Source: Herbiconiux sp. A18JL235
GTDB taxonomy: Bacteria; Actinomycetota; Actinomycetes; Actinomycetales; Microbacteriaceae
Reading direction: 5' to 3'
Assembly (NCBI RefSeq): GCF_040939305.1
Contig: NZ_CP162511.1
Coordinates: 186,001 to 250,000 of the forward strand
DNA length: 64,000 nucleotides
Positions within the stretch are counted from its first letter, which is position 1, and every line of letters begins with the position of its first letter. Below, piece by piece: positions 39,847 through 51,394 of the stretch. A model generated the notes under the pieces. It saw only the letters and a program-made list of their open reading frames with translations. It had not been told where the DNA came from and ran no database searches. A program made the position numbers and the translations under genes.

Positions 39847-40425
39847 ATGGATCTTGTGAAGACGCGCCGCCGTGGCGCCGAACTCGAGCGCGCGCTGCTC
39901 GATGCGGCCTGGGCCGAGCTTGAAGAGGTGGGCTACCCGGCGTTCAGCTTCGACGGCGTCGCCGCGCGGGCCGGCACCTCGAAGCCGGTGCTCTACCGCC
40001 GCTGGCCGGCGAAGGTCGATCTCGTGCTGGCGGCCTTGCAGCACGGCGGCCTGTTCGCGGCCCGGGAGACGCCCGACACCGGAACGTTGCGGGGCGACAT
40101 TCTCGCCGCTCTCCGCGACTTCAACGCGGCGCGGTCGGGGTTCATGGCGGTGATCAGCGTGTACATGGCGAGCATCCACGCCGACACCGGCCTGTCACCC
40201 GCCGACCTGCGCCGCCGCCTGCTCGAGGGCCGCACCGAGATGGGGCGGCGGATGCTGGAACGCGCCGCCGCGCGCGGCGAGATCCCGTTGCGCGACTGGC
40301 CGCAGGGCGTCACGACCCTCCCCTCCGACCTGGTGCGCCACGACCTCGTCATGACCCTGAAGCCGCTCCCCGATCCCCGCATCCTCGAGATCGTCGACGA
40401 GATCTGGCTGCCGCTGGTGCGCTGA
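39847..40425 (+). CDS. TetR-family transcriptional regulator
   Basis: Repressor-type protein of 192 residues. The helix-turn-helix is LLDAAWAELEEVGYPAFSFDGVAARAGTSKPVLYRRWPAKVDLVLAALQ in parts (about 16-64), with the R-R-W variant of the usual Y-x-H/R-F end; a TetR_C_11-like helical domain follows with FMAVISVYMASIHADTGLSPADLRRRLLEGRTEMGRRML. ATG 39847 lies six bases after TAAGAT, a leaderless arrangement. Divergent from the MFS exporter, its likely target. Confidence 0.88.
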   Translation: MDLVKTRRRGAELERALLDAAWAELEEVGYPAFSFDGVAARAGTSKPVLYRRWPAKVDLVLAALQHGGLFAARETPDTGTLRGDILAALRDFNAARSGFMAVISVYMASIHADTGLSPADLRRRLLEGRTEMGRRMLERAAARGEIPLRDWPQGVTTLPSDLVRHDLVMTLKPLPDPRILEIVDEIWLPLVR

Positions 40426-40530
40426 CCCCGCTGCGCGCCTCGGGCCTCACGGAGCGGGCGGGCAGTCGACCCGTCACAAGATTCCTACTAAAGCGGCCTG
40501 AGGGGGCACTCTGTGCCGGGTCGATGCTGC

Positions 40531-40576
40531 CGCGGGAGCGCGGGAGCGCGGGAGCGCGGGAGCGCGGGAGCGCGGG
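40531..40576. repeat. 8-base tandem repeat (CGCGGGAG)n next to a stop codon
   Basis: CGCGGGAG occurs five times in a row followed by a partial sixth, ending one base before the stop codon of the LADTG hydrolase gene on the minus strand. It is in the 3' untranslated region, so length changes would be neutral for the protein. It may be a slippage-prone site. Confidence 0.85.
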
Positions 40577-43866
<3,290 letters not shown>

Positions 43867-43920
43867 CCCGCACGGCGCCCCGCGCCGCGCCCCGACTTCC
43901 CCCTACTGCGCTCCCGCACT

Positions 43921-44009
43921 CGAGTGGGCGCAAAGCGCCGCCTCGAGCGCCCCGAAAGGGCGCAAAGTGCCGCTTCGAGCGGCCGTAGGCGGCACTTTGC
44001 GCCCACTCG
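43921..44009. repeat. Intergenic inverted-repeat element, GGGCGCAAAGTGCC family (copy 1)
   Basis: Three copies of a GGGCGCAAAG-type unit lie between argG and the LacI gene: two direct (43921-43942 and 43958-43973) and one inverted (43988-44009). The outer pair matches over 22 bases with one mismatch; the inner pair (43958-43973 with 43989-44004) is a perfect 16-bp stem with a 15-base loop. It can act as terminator of argG but its near-copy at 57138-57202 shows that it is a dispersed repeat. Confidence 0.85.
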
Positions 44010-44062
44010 ACGGGCGGCTCTCGCCGCGCCGGGGCGGCGCGGGCGGCTGGTAGCCTCTCAGC

Positions 44063-45145
44063 GTGAATCGAGTGCGGGCCACGACCCTCGAGGACGTCGC
44101 CCGGGCGGCGGGGGTGTCGCGCGCGACGGTGTCGCTCGCGCTCGCCGGCACGGGGCGACTCTCGGCCGAGACCAGGGCCCGCGTGCGTGCCGTGGCCGCC
44201 GAGCTCGACTACTCGGTCAACGTGGGGGCGAGCAACCTCCGTCGCGCCCGTGCGGGTGCCCTCGGCGTGTACCTCCCCGAGAGCACCAACGGCCTCGCGT
44301 ACTACATGGACTTCGTGTTCGGCGCCGTCGAGACCGCTGCCGCGAGCGGGCAGTCGGTGACGATCGTCGCCGGGGCCACGGCCGGTGAACGGGCCAGGGC
44401 TCATGTCGACGGGTACATCCTCATCGACCCGCCCGACGACGACCCGGTGGTGCGGCGCATCCTCGAGGGCCGCCTTCCCGTCGTCTCGGGCGAGCGCGTG
44501 CCGTCAGGGCTCCCGGCGCCGTGGGGCGTGGTGTACTCCGACCATCGGATGGGCATGACGGCCCTCATGAACCACGTCGCCGAGCGCGGAGCGACGCGCC
44601 CCGCACTCATCGCGCCTCCCGCCACGACCGTCTGGGGCAGCGAGGTGCGAGACGCCTACCTCGCCTGGTGCGCGGCCGCCGGGGTGGAGCCGATCGTGCG
44701 GGAGTCGCCCGAGCGCTTCATGCCCGACGACGTGCGACGCGTGGCCACCGAGCTGCTGAGCAGCGCCGACCGCCCCGACGCCATCATCTCCGCGCCCGAC
44801 GGCTCGGCGGTCGGCGCCGTGTCGGCGGCACGCGGCCTGGGTCTCGAGGTGGGAACGGATGTGCTCATCACCGCGTACGCCGACAGCCTCGCCATGCAGA
44901 TGGCCGACCCGCCCATCACGGCCATCGACCTCCGTGCGCGCGACTTCGGGCGCCACTGCGCAGCGATGCTGCTCTCGGCGCTCCACGGCGACGGCGACGG
45001 CGCCGCAGGCGTGACAGGCACCGACGCCGAGGCCCGCACCGACGCCGAGGCGGCACCCGAAGTCGAGGCGGAGGCCTTCACGATCGACCTCCGCGTGCGC
45101 GCCTCGACCGGCGCGCCGCGCCCGCCCCAGACCCGGGCCCCCTAG
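44063..45145 (+). CDS. LacI-family transcriptional regulator
   Basis: Regulator of 360 residues. The N-terminal helix-turn-helix is ATTLEDVARAAGVSRATVSLALAGTGRLSAETRARVRAVAAELDY in parts (about 6-50), with the hinge following, and a periplasmic-binding-protein-like effector domain (about 65-330; GALGVYLPES, DGYILIDPP, RPDAIISAPDGSAVGAVSAARGLGLEVGTDVLITAYAD). The C-terminus has an acidic DAEA-rich insertion. GTG 44063 is six bases after TAGCCT, so probably leaderless. Its last four bases overlap the LLM monooxygenase gene tail to tail; it may regulate that gene or the ABC operon beyond it (inference). Confidence 0.9.
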   Translation: MNRVRATTLEDVARAAGVSRATVSLALAGTGRLSAETRARVRAVAAELDYSVNVGASNLRRARAGALGVYLPESTNGLAYYMDFVFGAVETAAASGQSVTIVAGATAGERARAHVDGYILIDPPDDDPVVRRILEGRLPVVSGERVPSGLPAPWGVVYSDHRMGMTALMNHVAERGATRPALIAPPATTVWGSEVRDAYLAWCAAAGVEPIVRESPERFMPDDVRRVATELLSSADRPDAIISAPDGSAVGAVSAARGLGLEVGTDVLITAYADSLAMQMADPPITAIDLRARDFGRHCAAMLLSALHGDGDGAAGVTGTDAEARTDAEAAPEVEAEAFTIDLRVRASTGAPRPPQTRAP

Positions 45146-46452
45146 AATTCCCGCAGGTTCTCGCGCAACGTCGCCCCCGAGTACGACGAGCGCGTGAGTC
45201 CGCGACGCTTCAACGCGGGCACGAGCCCGTCGGTGATCTCGGCGATGTTCTTGCGGTTGAGCGGCCCCGAGAGCAGGAACCCGTCGCCGCCGACCTCCTC
45301 GATCACCTCGCCCATCTTCGCCGCCACCGTGTCGGGGCTGCCGACGAGATCGATCGTCGCCACCATGTTGTGGGCGATGACGAGCTCGCGCAGGGTCTTG
45401 CCCGCCGCATCCTTTTGGTAGCGCGCCATGGTGCTCTGCTGGGCGTTCACCTTGCCGTCGAGGTCGGGCATCGGCTGGTCGAGGTCGAACTGGGCGAAGT
45501 CGATGCCCGAGAAGTACGACATGACCGAGAGGTGCTCCTCGACGTAGGCGTCGGTGGTCTTCTTCTCGGCCCGCGCGGCGGCGATGTCGCGCGCCACCTG
45601 GTCGGTCTCGCCGATGATCGGGTCGACCATGAAGAGGATCTTGCACTCCTCGGGTGCCCGCCCGTGCGCGGCCATGCGCTCGTGGATGTCGCGGCGGTAC
45701 GCCTTCATCGACTCGATGCCGTTGGGCACGCAGAAGATGACGTCGGCGAAGCGCGCCCCGAACTCCCGGCCCGCGGGCGAACCGCCGGCCTGGGAGATGA
45801 CGGGCCGCCCCTGCGGCCCGGGCGGGGTGTTGAGCGGCCCGCGCGAGGAGTAGTGCTTCCCGGCGAAGTGGATGGGGTGCACCTTGGTGTGGTCGGCGAA
45901 GACGTGCCGCTCGGTGTCCATGACGACGGCGCCGGGCTCCCACGAGTCCCAGAGCTGCGTGACGAGATCGGTCCACTCCTCGGCCATGCCGTAGCGGAGG
46001 TCGTGGTCGTGGTGGCCCTCGAGCCCGAAGTTCTGCGCGGCGCGGTCGCTGGCCGAGGTGACCAGGTTGCCGCCCGCGTGGCCGCCCGAGAGCTGGTCGA
46101 GCGTGGCGAGCATCCGTGCCGCCATGAAGGGCGGGTAGAACGAGGTCGAGATGGTGGGGATGTAGCCGAGGTTCTTGGTGACCTGGGTGAGCACGGCGAC
46201 CATCGCGGTGGGGTCGGAGCGCGGGATCTCCTGCGCGAACTTCAGATCAGCCTCCATGCTGCCGCCGAACACGTCGGGAACCATGAGGCCGTCTTGGAAC
46301 ACCATGAAGTCGAAGCAGGCGCGCTCGAGTGCCCGCGCGGCGTCGGCGTACAGACTCGGCGACCACCAGTCGTCGTTGTCGGTGCCCGCCCAGTCGCGGC
46401 CCCACGACTGCACGCTGTAGCCGTTGCCGACGAACCATCCGAGGTGAAACAT
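45142..46452 (-). CDS. LLM-class flavin monooxygenase (NtaA/SnaA/DszA family)
   Basis: FMNH2-dependent monooxygenase of 436 residues. The family start FHLGWFVGNGYSVQSWGRDWAGTDNDDWWSP, FMVFQDGLMVPDVFGGS, GYIPTISTSFYPPFMAARMLATLDQLSGGHAGGNLVTSASDRAAQNFG and RPVISQAGGSPAGREFGARFADVIF are clear. Relatives oxidise nitrilotriacetate, pristinamycin precursors or dibenzothiophene sulfone, that is, cleave C-N or C-S bonds. It needs a flavin reductase, which is not adjacent. A GGAGACCCGC site precedes the ATG at 46452. Divergent from the RidA-ABC-GGT operon, so a common substrate is plausible. Confidence 0.9.
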   Translation of the reverse strand: MFHLGWFVGNGYSVQSWGRDWAGTDNDDWWSPSLYADAARALERACFDFMVFQDGLMVPDVFGGSMEADLKFAQEIPRSDPTAMVAVLTQVTKNLGYIPTISTSFYPPFMAARMLATLDQLSGGHAGGNLVTSASDRAAQNFGLEGHHDHDLRYGMAEEWTDLVTQLWDSWEPGAVVMDTERHVFADHTKVHPIHFAGKHYSSRGPLNTPPGPQGRPVISQAGGSPAGREFGARFADVIFCVPNGIESMKAYRRDIHERMAAHGRAPEECKILFMVDPIIGETDQVARDIAAARAEKKTTDAYVEEHLSVMSYFSGIDFAQFDLDQPMPDLDGKVNAQQSTMARYQKDAAGKTLRELVIAHNMVATIDLVGSPDTVAAKMGEVIEEVGGDGFLLSGPLNRKNIAEITDGLVPALKRRGLTRSSYSGATLRENLREF

Positions 46453-46801
46453 GCGGGTCTCCGTATCGCTTGCCGGGGGAGGGACGTCTCCGATGATGGG
46501 AAGCCGTTCGGAGCACTGTCAAACCGTTCGGGCCACTCGCGGAATGAATTAACACGCTCGCCACATCGGCGAAACACCGTCTGTCGGCGGCGGCTCGCCA
46601 TAGTGCGGATCCGGTTGCGTTGCGATCGCTGCAATGACACGGAATGACGACCGTAACCGATGGTCGAAACGGATGCTCGCAACCGATTCCGAAGCTTCGC
46701 AGATGTTTCGGGCGGGTAAACAGAAGAATCGTGGTTGACAGCATCGACGTGTGCTGTCACGATTTAGCAACCCCACCGCATCCGTCCCGAGGAGTCGTAC
46801 C
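46453..46801. promoter_or_regulatory. 349-base divergent control region, no gene seen
   Basis: The gap between the LLM monooxygenase and the RidA-ABC operon contains no credible coding frame. It is less GC-rich than its surroundings and holds the operon promoter with its palindrome at 46735-46763. It also has several AACCG/CGGTT and CGAAAC/GTTTCG words (46503-46515, 46621-46720) which could be further sites. I see no tRNA and no riboswitch fold. Confidence 0.6.
46735..46763 (+). promoter_or_regulatory. Promoter with perfect operator palindrome of the RidA-ABC-GGT operon
   Basis: TTGACA (46735-46740), a 17-base spacer and CACGAT (46758-46763). Spanning the promoter is TGACAGCA-N8-TGCTGTCA (46736-46759), an exact inverted repeat of 8-base arms. 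A dimer bound here would shut the promoter. The arms are unlike the CG-centred LacI type, so a GntR- or other-family protein from elsewhere could be the binder. Confidence 0.7.
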
Positions 46802-47299
46802 GTGTCGCAGTCGCATGAAGAACGAGCAGCCGAACTCGGCCTCGTCATCCCTGACTACGCCAGCGTGCCCTACCACGGCCTCTCGTACGGATCGATGAAG
46901 GCGTTCCACAAGACCGGGAACCTGCTCTTCCTCTCCGGTCACGTCGAGGACGCACCCGGCCACGAGGGAGACCCGCTTCACGCGGGCCGCCTCGGCGCCG
47001 AGGTGACGGTCGAGCAGGGCTACGAGGCGGCACGCCTCACCGCGCTCAACTGCCTCGCGACCATCAGGCTCGCGCTGGGAACCCTCGACCGGGTCAAGGG
47101 CCTCGTCGGTTCGCTGAACTACGTCGCGGTCGCCCCGGGTTTCACCGATGTCCACCTCATCTCGAGCGGTGCCACCGATCTCTTCCGCGACCTCTTCGGC
47201 CCGGAGAACGGCCTCGGGGGGCGCGCCACCCTGGGCGTCAGCGCACTGGCTGGCAACCACTGCTTCGAGAACGTCCTCACGATAGAAACGGTTGATTGA
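46802..47299 (+). CDS. RidA-family protein (second copy), first gene of ABC operon
   Basis: Cytosolic protein of 165 residues with RidA fold: NLLFLSGHVEDAPGH, EVTVEQGYEAARLTALNCLATIRLALGTLDRVKGLVGSLNYVAVAPGF and RATLGVSALAGNHCFENVLTIE. An Arg (GRATLGV) is at the place where RidA enzymes use Arg to fix the substrate carboxylate, so imine/enamine hydrolysis is possible. It is longer than the copy at 25.6 kb and belongs to the group with an N-terminal extension (EERAAELGLVIPDYASVPYHGL). GAGGAG lies before the GTG at 46802. One base separates its stop from the binding protein gene. Confidence 0.87.
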   Translation: MSQSHEERAAELGLVIPDYASVPYHGLSYGSMKAFHKTGNLLFLSGHVEDAPGHEGDPLHAGRLGAEVTVEQGYEAARLTALNCLATIRLALGTLDRVKGLVGSLNYVAVAPGFTDVHLISSGATDLFRDLFGPENGLGGRATLGVSALAGNHCFENVLTIETVD

Positions 47300-47300
47300 C

Positions 47301-48458
47301 ATGATCCGACGCACCACCTTCTCGCGCCTCGCCGGCGCAGGGGCCGCGGTCGCCGCGCTCTCGCTCGCCCTCGCCGCCTGCTCCAGCAGCTCGGGTGCCG
47401 ACTCCGGTTCCGACTCGGGCTCGGGCGGCATCGCCCTGGGTTACACCGCCACCCTCACCGGTGACTTCGCCAGCTACGGCCTCGAGATGCGCGAGGGCGT
47501 CGACCTCGCCGTCGAGCAGCTCAACGAGGCGGGCGGCATCGACGGCAAGGATGTGAGCATCGTCTCGGCCGACGACGAGGGCTCGCCCGCCAACGGGCCG
47601 GTGGTCGCCCAGCAGTTCTGCGACGACAGCTCCATCGCCGCCGTGCTCGGCTACAGCTTCTCGAGCGTCGCCCTGGCGGCACTTCCGGTCTACGACCAGT
47701 GCGGTCTGCCGGTCGTCGCCTCGGCGGTCACGTCTCCCGAGCTGAGCGGTGCGAGCGACGTGTTCTTCCGCGACGTCTTCACCGACGCCTACCAGGGCGC
47801 CGAGATGGGGACGCACGTCCACGAGAGCGGTATCGAGAAGATCGCCGTGCTCTACCAGCAGGACGACTACGGTCAGGGTGTCGCCGACAGCTTCAGCACG
47901 GCCTTCGAGGAGGCAGGTGGCACGGTCACCAGCTCGCAGGCCTACCAGCTCGGCGCGGTCGACTTCGCCACCGCCATCAACACCGCGCTCGCCGACTCTC
48001 CCGACGGCATCTTCATCGGCGGGTTCTACACCGAGGCCGCCGCGATCGCTCAGCAGCTGCGCACCAGCGGGTCGGAGCTGCCGATCTTCGGCACCGACGG
48101 CGCCGTGAGCCCCGACCTCACCGCGCTGGGCGGCGACGCCGTCGAGGGCATGACCGTCTACTCCGCCTTCACGGCGGCCGCCGGCACCCCCGCCTCGGCC
48201 GACTTCGTCGAGGCCTTCACCGAGAAGTACGGCAAGGCTCCCTCGTCGTGGGCCGCCCTGGCGTACGACGCGACCAACGTGGTCGCCGAGGCCATCACGG
48301 ATGCGGGCAGCACCGATCGCGCCGCGGTCGCCGAGGCGCTCGCCGCCACGGCGGGCTTCGAGGGTGTGACCGGTGACATCAGCTTCGACGACGGGGGCGA
48401 CCGCCTCGGCGAGCTGATCTTCCTCAAGGTCGAAGACGGCGCCTTCGTCGCCGAATAG
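47301..48458 (+). CDS. ABC transporter substrate-binding lipoprotein (LivK-like)
   Basis: Exported binding lipoprotein of 385 residues. The signal ends in LALAAC (Cys 27), followed by a Ser/Asp/Gly spacer and a type-1 periplasmic-binding fold: GIALGYTATLTGDFASYGLEMREGVDLAVEQLNEAGGIDGKDVSIVSADDEG, IAAVLGYSFSSVALAALPVYDQCGLPVVASAV, KIAVLYQQDDYGQGVADSF, GIFIGGFYTEAAAIAQQL. The fold is that of branched-chain amino-acid, amide and urea binders; the real ligand is unknown. Start ATG 47301 is preferred to a TTG at 47292. A hairpin after the stop may lower expression of the permease genes. Confidence 0.9.
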   Translation: MIRRTTFSRLAGAGAAVAALSLALAACSSSSGADSGSDSGSGGIALGYTATLTGDFASYGLEMREGVDLAVEQLNEAGGIDGKDVSIVSADDEGSPANGPVVAQQFCDDSSIAAVLGYSFSSVALAALPVYDQCGLPVVASAVTSPELSGASDVFFRDVFTDAYQGAEMGTHVHESGIEKIAVLYQQDDYGQGVADSFSTAFEEAGGTVTSSQAYQLGAVDFATAINTALADSPDGIFIGGFYTEAAAIAQQLRTSGSELPIFGTDGAVSPDLTALGGDAVEGMTVYSAFTAAAGTPASADFVEAFTEKYGKAPSSWAALAYDATNVVAEAITDAGSTDRAAVAEALAATAGFEGVTGDISFDDGGDRLGELIFLKVEDGAFVAE

Positions 48459-48484
48459 GCTCCGGCCACCTGCCCGGAGACGGC

Positions 48485-48508
48485 CGGGCGGGCATCACAC
48501 CCCGCCCG
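48485..48508 (+). terminator. Intra-operon hairpin and direct repeat after the binding protein gene
   Basis: CGGGCGGG (48485-48492), 8-base loop, CCCGCCCG (48501-48508). The word GGCATCACACCCCGCCCG is present at 48491-48508 and again at 48528-48545. In many importer operons a hairpin here keeps the binding protein more abundant than the permease; that role is inferred. Confidence 0.45.
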
Positions 48509-48569
48509 CCCGGCTGACACCCCATCAGGCATCACACCCCGCCCGGCCCCGACCCGAACCTCGGAGATC

Positions 48570-49478
48570 ATGACTCAAACGCTCATCAACGGCCTCGCCG
48601 TCGGAGGGATCTACGGCCTGCTGGCCGTCTCCTTCAGCGTCGTCTACGGCGTGCTCGGCATGGTGAACTTCGCCTTCGGCGAGGTGTTCATGTTCGGAGC
48701 CTTCGGCGCGCTCGTCGCCGCCGCCGCGAACACGCAGATCGCGGGCGCCGACTTCGCCGGGCCCGCCCTCCCGCAGTGGGCGGCGATCGGCATCGGCCTC
48801 CTGGTGGGCGCCATCGTGGGACTGCTGATCGAACGCATCGCCTACAAGCCGCTGCGCAACGCCCCCATCCTGTCGATGCTCATCACGGCGATCGCCGTGT
48901 CGATGCTGCTGCGAGCCGTCGGCACCTTCTTGTTCGGGGCCGCCCGCACCCCGGTGCCGGCTCCCGAGCTCGGTGACGCCATCATCTTCCTCGACGCGCG
49001 CATCCAGCCCATCGATCTCGTCATCTTCGGGGTCGCGCTCGTGGCTGCAGCGGGTTTCTGGGCGCTGGTGCGCTTCTCTCCCATCGGCCGGGCCATCAGG
49101 GCTACGGCGCAAGACAAGGATGCGGCGAGGCTCATGGGCATCGGCGTCGACCGGGTGATCTCCACCACCTTCGTGCTCGGGTCGATCATGGCGGCGCTCG
49201 CCGGCATCCTCTACTCGCAGAAGTACGGGTTCGCCGCCGCGACGATGGGGTTCATCCCGGGCCTCAAGGCGCTGGTGGCAGCGGTGCTCGGTGGTATCGG
49301 CAGCATCCCCGGCGCCTTCGTCGGCGGGGTGGTCATCGGCCTGGTCGAGGAGCTCGCCGCAGCCTACGTGCCGCAGGGCTCGGCGTACCGCGACGTGATC
49401 GCATTCGGGGTGCTCGTGCTCATCCTGTGGCTGCGGCCCCAGGGCCTGCTCGGGCGCCGGGAAGTGCAGAAGGTGTGA
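48570..49478 (+). CDS. Branched-chain-type ABC permease (LivH-like)
   Basis: Integral membrane permease of 302 residues. LINGLAVGGIYGLLAVSFSVVYGVLGMVNFAFGEVFMFGAF is the LivH start; RAIRATAQDKDAARLMGIGVDRVISTTFVLGSIMAALAGILYSQKYG is the cytosolic EAA-like coupling region. About eight helices. A CGGAG site precedes the ATG. It is followed two bases later by the fused permease-ATPase gene. Confidence 0.92.
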   Translation: MTQTLINGLAVGGIYGLLAVSFSVVYGVLGMVNFAFGEVFMFGAFGALVAAAANTQIAGADFAGPALPQWAAIGIGLLVGAIVGLLIERIAYKPLRNAPILSMLITAIAVSMLLRAVGTFLFGAARTPVPAPELGDAIIFLDARIQPIDLVIFGVALVAAAGFWALVRFSPIGRAIRATAQDKDAARLMGIGVDRVISTTFVLGSIMAALAGILYSQKYGFAAATMGFIPGLKALVAAVLGGIGSIPGAFVGGVVIGLVEELAAAYVPQGSAYRDVIAFGVLVLILWLRPQGLLGRREVQKV

Positions 49479-49480
49479 CG

Positions 49481-51394
49481 ATGACCACGACGACCCCCGC
49501 ATCCGCACTCCGCCGCCCGCTGCCCCGTCTGGTGCGGCTCATCCCGCCGGCCCTGCTCGCCCTCGTGGCAGTGCTCCTGCCGTACCTCCTGCCGGGCGAC
49601 CGCTGGGTGCGGGTCGCCGCATTGGCGCTCATCTACATCGCGCTGGCCTCGGGGCTCAACATCCTCGTCGGGCTCACCGGGCTGCTCGACCTCGGCTTCA
49701 TCGCCTTCTTCATCGTGGGCGCCTACACCACGGCCATTCTCACGGTGCGCCTGTTCATCGACCAGCTCGGCTTCGAGCCCGAGAGCCTGTGGTGGCTGTT
49801 CCCGGTGAGCCTCGTCGCAGCACTGCTGCTCGCCGGCCTCGCGGGGGCGATCATCGGCTACCCGACGCTGCGGGCACGGGGCGACTACCTCGCCATCATG
49901 ACGCTCGCCTTCGGCGAGATCGTGCGCATCGTGTCGATCAACTGGATCGACCTCACCGGTGGGTCGGTGGGTATCCGCAACATCCCGCCCTTCGGCATCG
50001 GCGGCATCGAGCTGGTGAGCCCCGCCGCGAACTACTACGTCGTGCTGGCGATGGTGGTGGTCGTGCTGGCGGCGCTCGCCGGGGTGATCGCCTCGCCCGT
50101 CGGGCGGGCCTGGGTGGCCATCAGAGAAGACGAGCTCGTGGCGTCGTCGATGGGCATCCGCACCCGCCGCTACAAGCTGCTCGCCTACGTCTGCGGCGCC
50201 TCGATCGCGGGCGTGACGGGCGTGTTCTTCGCGCACATGCAGCAGTTCATCAACCCCGACAGCTTCACGCTCGAGGACAACTTCATCGTGCTGTCGCTGG
50301 TCATCCTCGGCGGAGCGGGCACGTACTGGGGGCCGGTGGTGGGGGCCACGCTGTGGATCTTCTTCCAGGCCATCGCCCGCGACTGGACGATCGTGCAGGA
50401 GCATCCGGAGTTCCGCACCGGGTTGCTCGCGCTCATCGTGGTGGTGCTCATGATCGTCCGCCCGGGCGGTATCGTGTCGCGGCGGCTGAAGCTCACACGG
50501 TCGGCGGGGGTGCCGACGGCCGCCCGGGCTGCCGCCCCGACGGCGGGGGTTCCAGACGCGCTGGGCGCGACGGATGCACACCCCCCGACCACCGACGCCC
50601 CGCCCACCGAGGCGGCCGGGCCCGCATCCGGCACCCCCGTGCTCGTCGTCGACGGGGTCGGCCGCACCTTCGGCGGCCTCACCGCTCTCGGTTCGGTGGG
50701 CTTCGAGGTGCGGCGCGGTGAGATCCTCGGCCTGATGGGGCCGAACGGCGCCGGCAAGTCGACCCTGCTCAACGTGCTGTCGGGTGTCACGAAGCCCTCG
50801 CGCGGCACCATCACCTTCTACGGCGACCGCATCGACGGGCTCGAGTCCGACCGCGTGAGCGTGAGGGGCGTGGCCCGCACCTTCCAGACCGTGCGCCTGT
50901 TCTGGGACATGACCGTGCTCGAGAACCTCCTGGTCGGCGCCCACGAGCGACTGCGGGGTTGGGTTCCCGCCTTCGCTCTGCGCCTGCCGAAGCACCGACG
51001 CGACGAGGCCGCGGCCCTCGCCGACGCCGGCGAGCTGTTGCGCTTCACGGGTGTCGCGGATGATCGGTCGCGCCGAGCATCCGCTCTCAGCTACGACGCG
51101 CAGCGGCGGGTGGAGATCGCCCGCGCGCTCATGACGAAGCCGAGGCTGCTGCTGCTCGACGAGCCCGCCGCGGGAATGAACGAGAGCGAGACGAGGGCGC
51201 TTGCCTCGCTGATCACCTCGATCCGCGACGCCGGAACCGACGTGGTGCTCATCGAGCACGACATGGACCTGCTGATGAGTGTCTCCGACCGGATCGTCGT
51301 GCTCGACCACGGCGAGGTCATCGCCACCGGCACGCCCGAGGAGGTGCGGCGCGACCCCGCCGTGCTCGAGGCCTATCTGGGGAGCGGAGCATGA
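49481..51394 (+). CDS. Fused LivM-like permease and LivG-like ATPase
   Basis: A 637-residue protein that carries both the second permease and the first ATPase of the importer. Residues about 1-345 are LivM-like (IYIALASGLNILVGLTGLLDLGFIAFFIVGAYTTA, YPTLRARGDYLAIMTLAFGEIVRI, VGRAWVAIREDELVASSMGIRTRRYKLLAY); a Pro/Ala/Thr linker of about 45 residues follows; residues about 390-637 are LivG-like, with Walker A GPNGAGKST, a LSYDAQRRVEIARAL signature, Walker B RLLLLDEPAAGMNESE and VVLIEHDM. The signature deviates from LSGGQ, as is usual in LivG. Overlaps the LivF-like gene by four bases. Confidence 0.92.
   Translation: MTTTTPASALRRPLPRLVRLIPPALLALVAVLLPYLLPGDRWVRVAALALIYIALASGLNILVGLTGLLDLGFIAFFIVGAYTTAILTVRLFIDQLGFEPESLWWLFPVSLVAALLLAGLAGAIIGYPTLRARGDYLAIMTLAFGEIVRIVSINWIDLTGGSVGIRNIPPFGIGGIELVSPAANYYVVLAMVVVVLAALAGVIASPVGRAWVAIREDELVASSMGIRTRRYKLLAYVCGASIAGVTGVFFAHMQQFINPDSFTLEDNFIVLSLVILGGAGTYWGPVVGATLWIFFQAIARDWTIVQEHPEFRTGLLALIVVVLMIVRPGGIVSRRLKLTRSAGVPTAARAAAPTAGVPDALGATDAHPPTTDAPPTEAAGPASGTPVLVVDGVGRTFGGLTALGSVGFEVRRGEILGLMGPNGAGKSTLLNVLSGVTKPSRGTITFYGDRIDGLESDRVSVRGVARTFQTVRLFWDMTVLENLLVGAHERLRGWVPAFALRLPKHRRDEAAALADAGELLRFTGVADDRSRRASALSYDAQRRVEIARALMTKPRLLLLDEPAAGMNESETRALASLITSIRDAGTDVVLIEHDMDLLMSVSDRIVVLDHGEVIATGTPEEVRRDPAVLEAYLGSGA

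Noticed and set aside
46453..46801. tRNA or riboswitch in the longest intergenic gap
   Set aside because: No cloverleaf with a TTCRA loop and no known riboswitch core was found; the gap is explained by divergent promoters.
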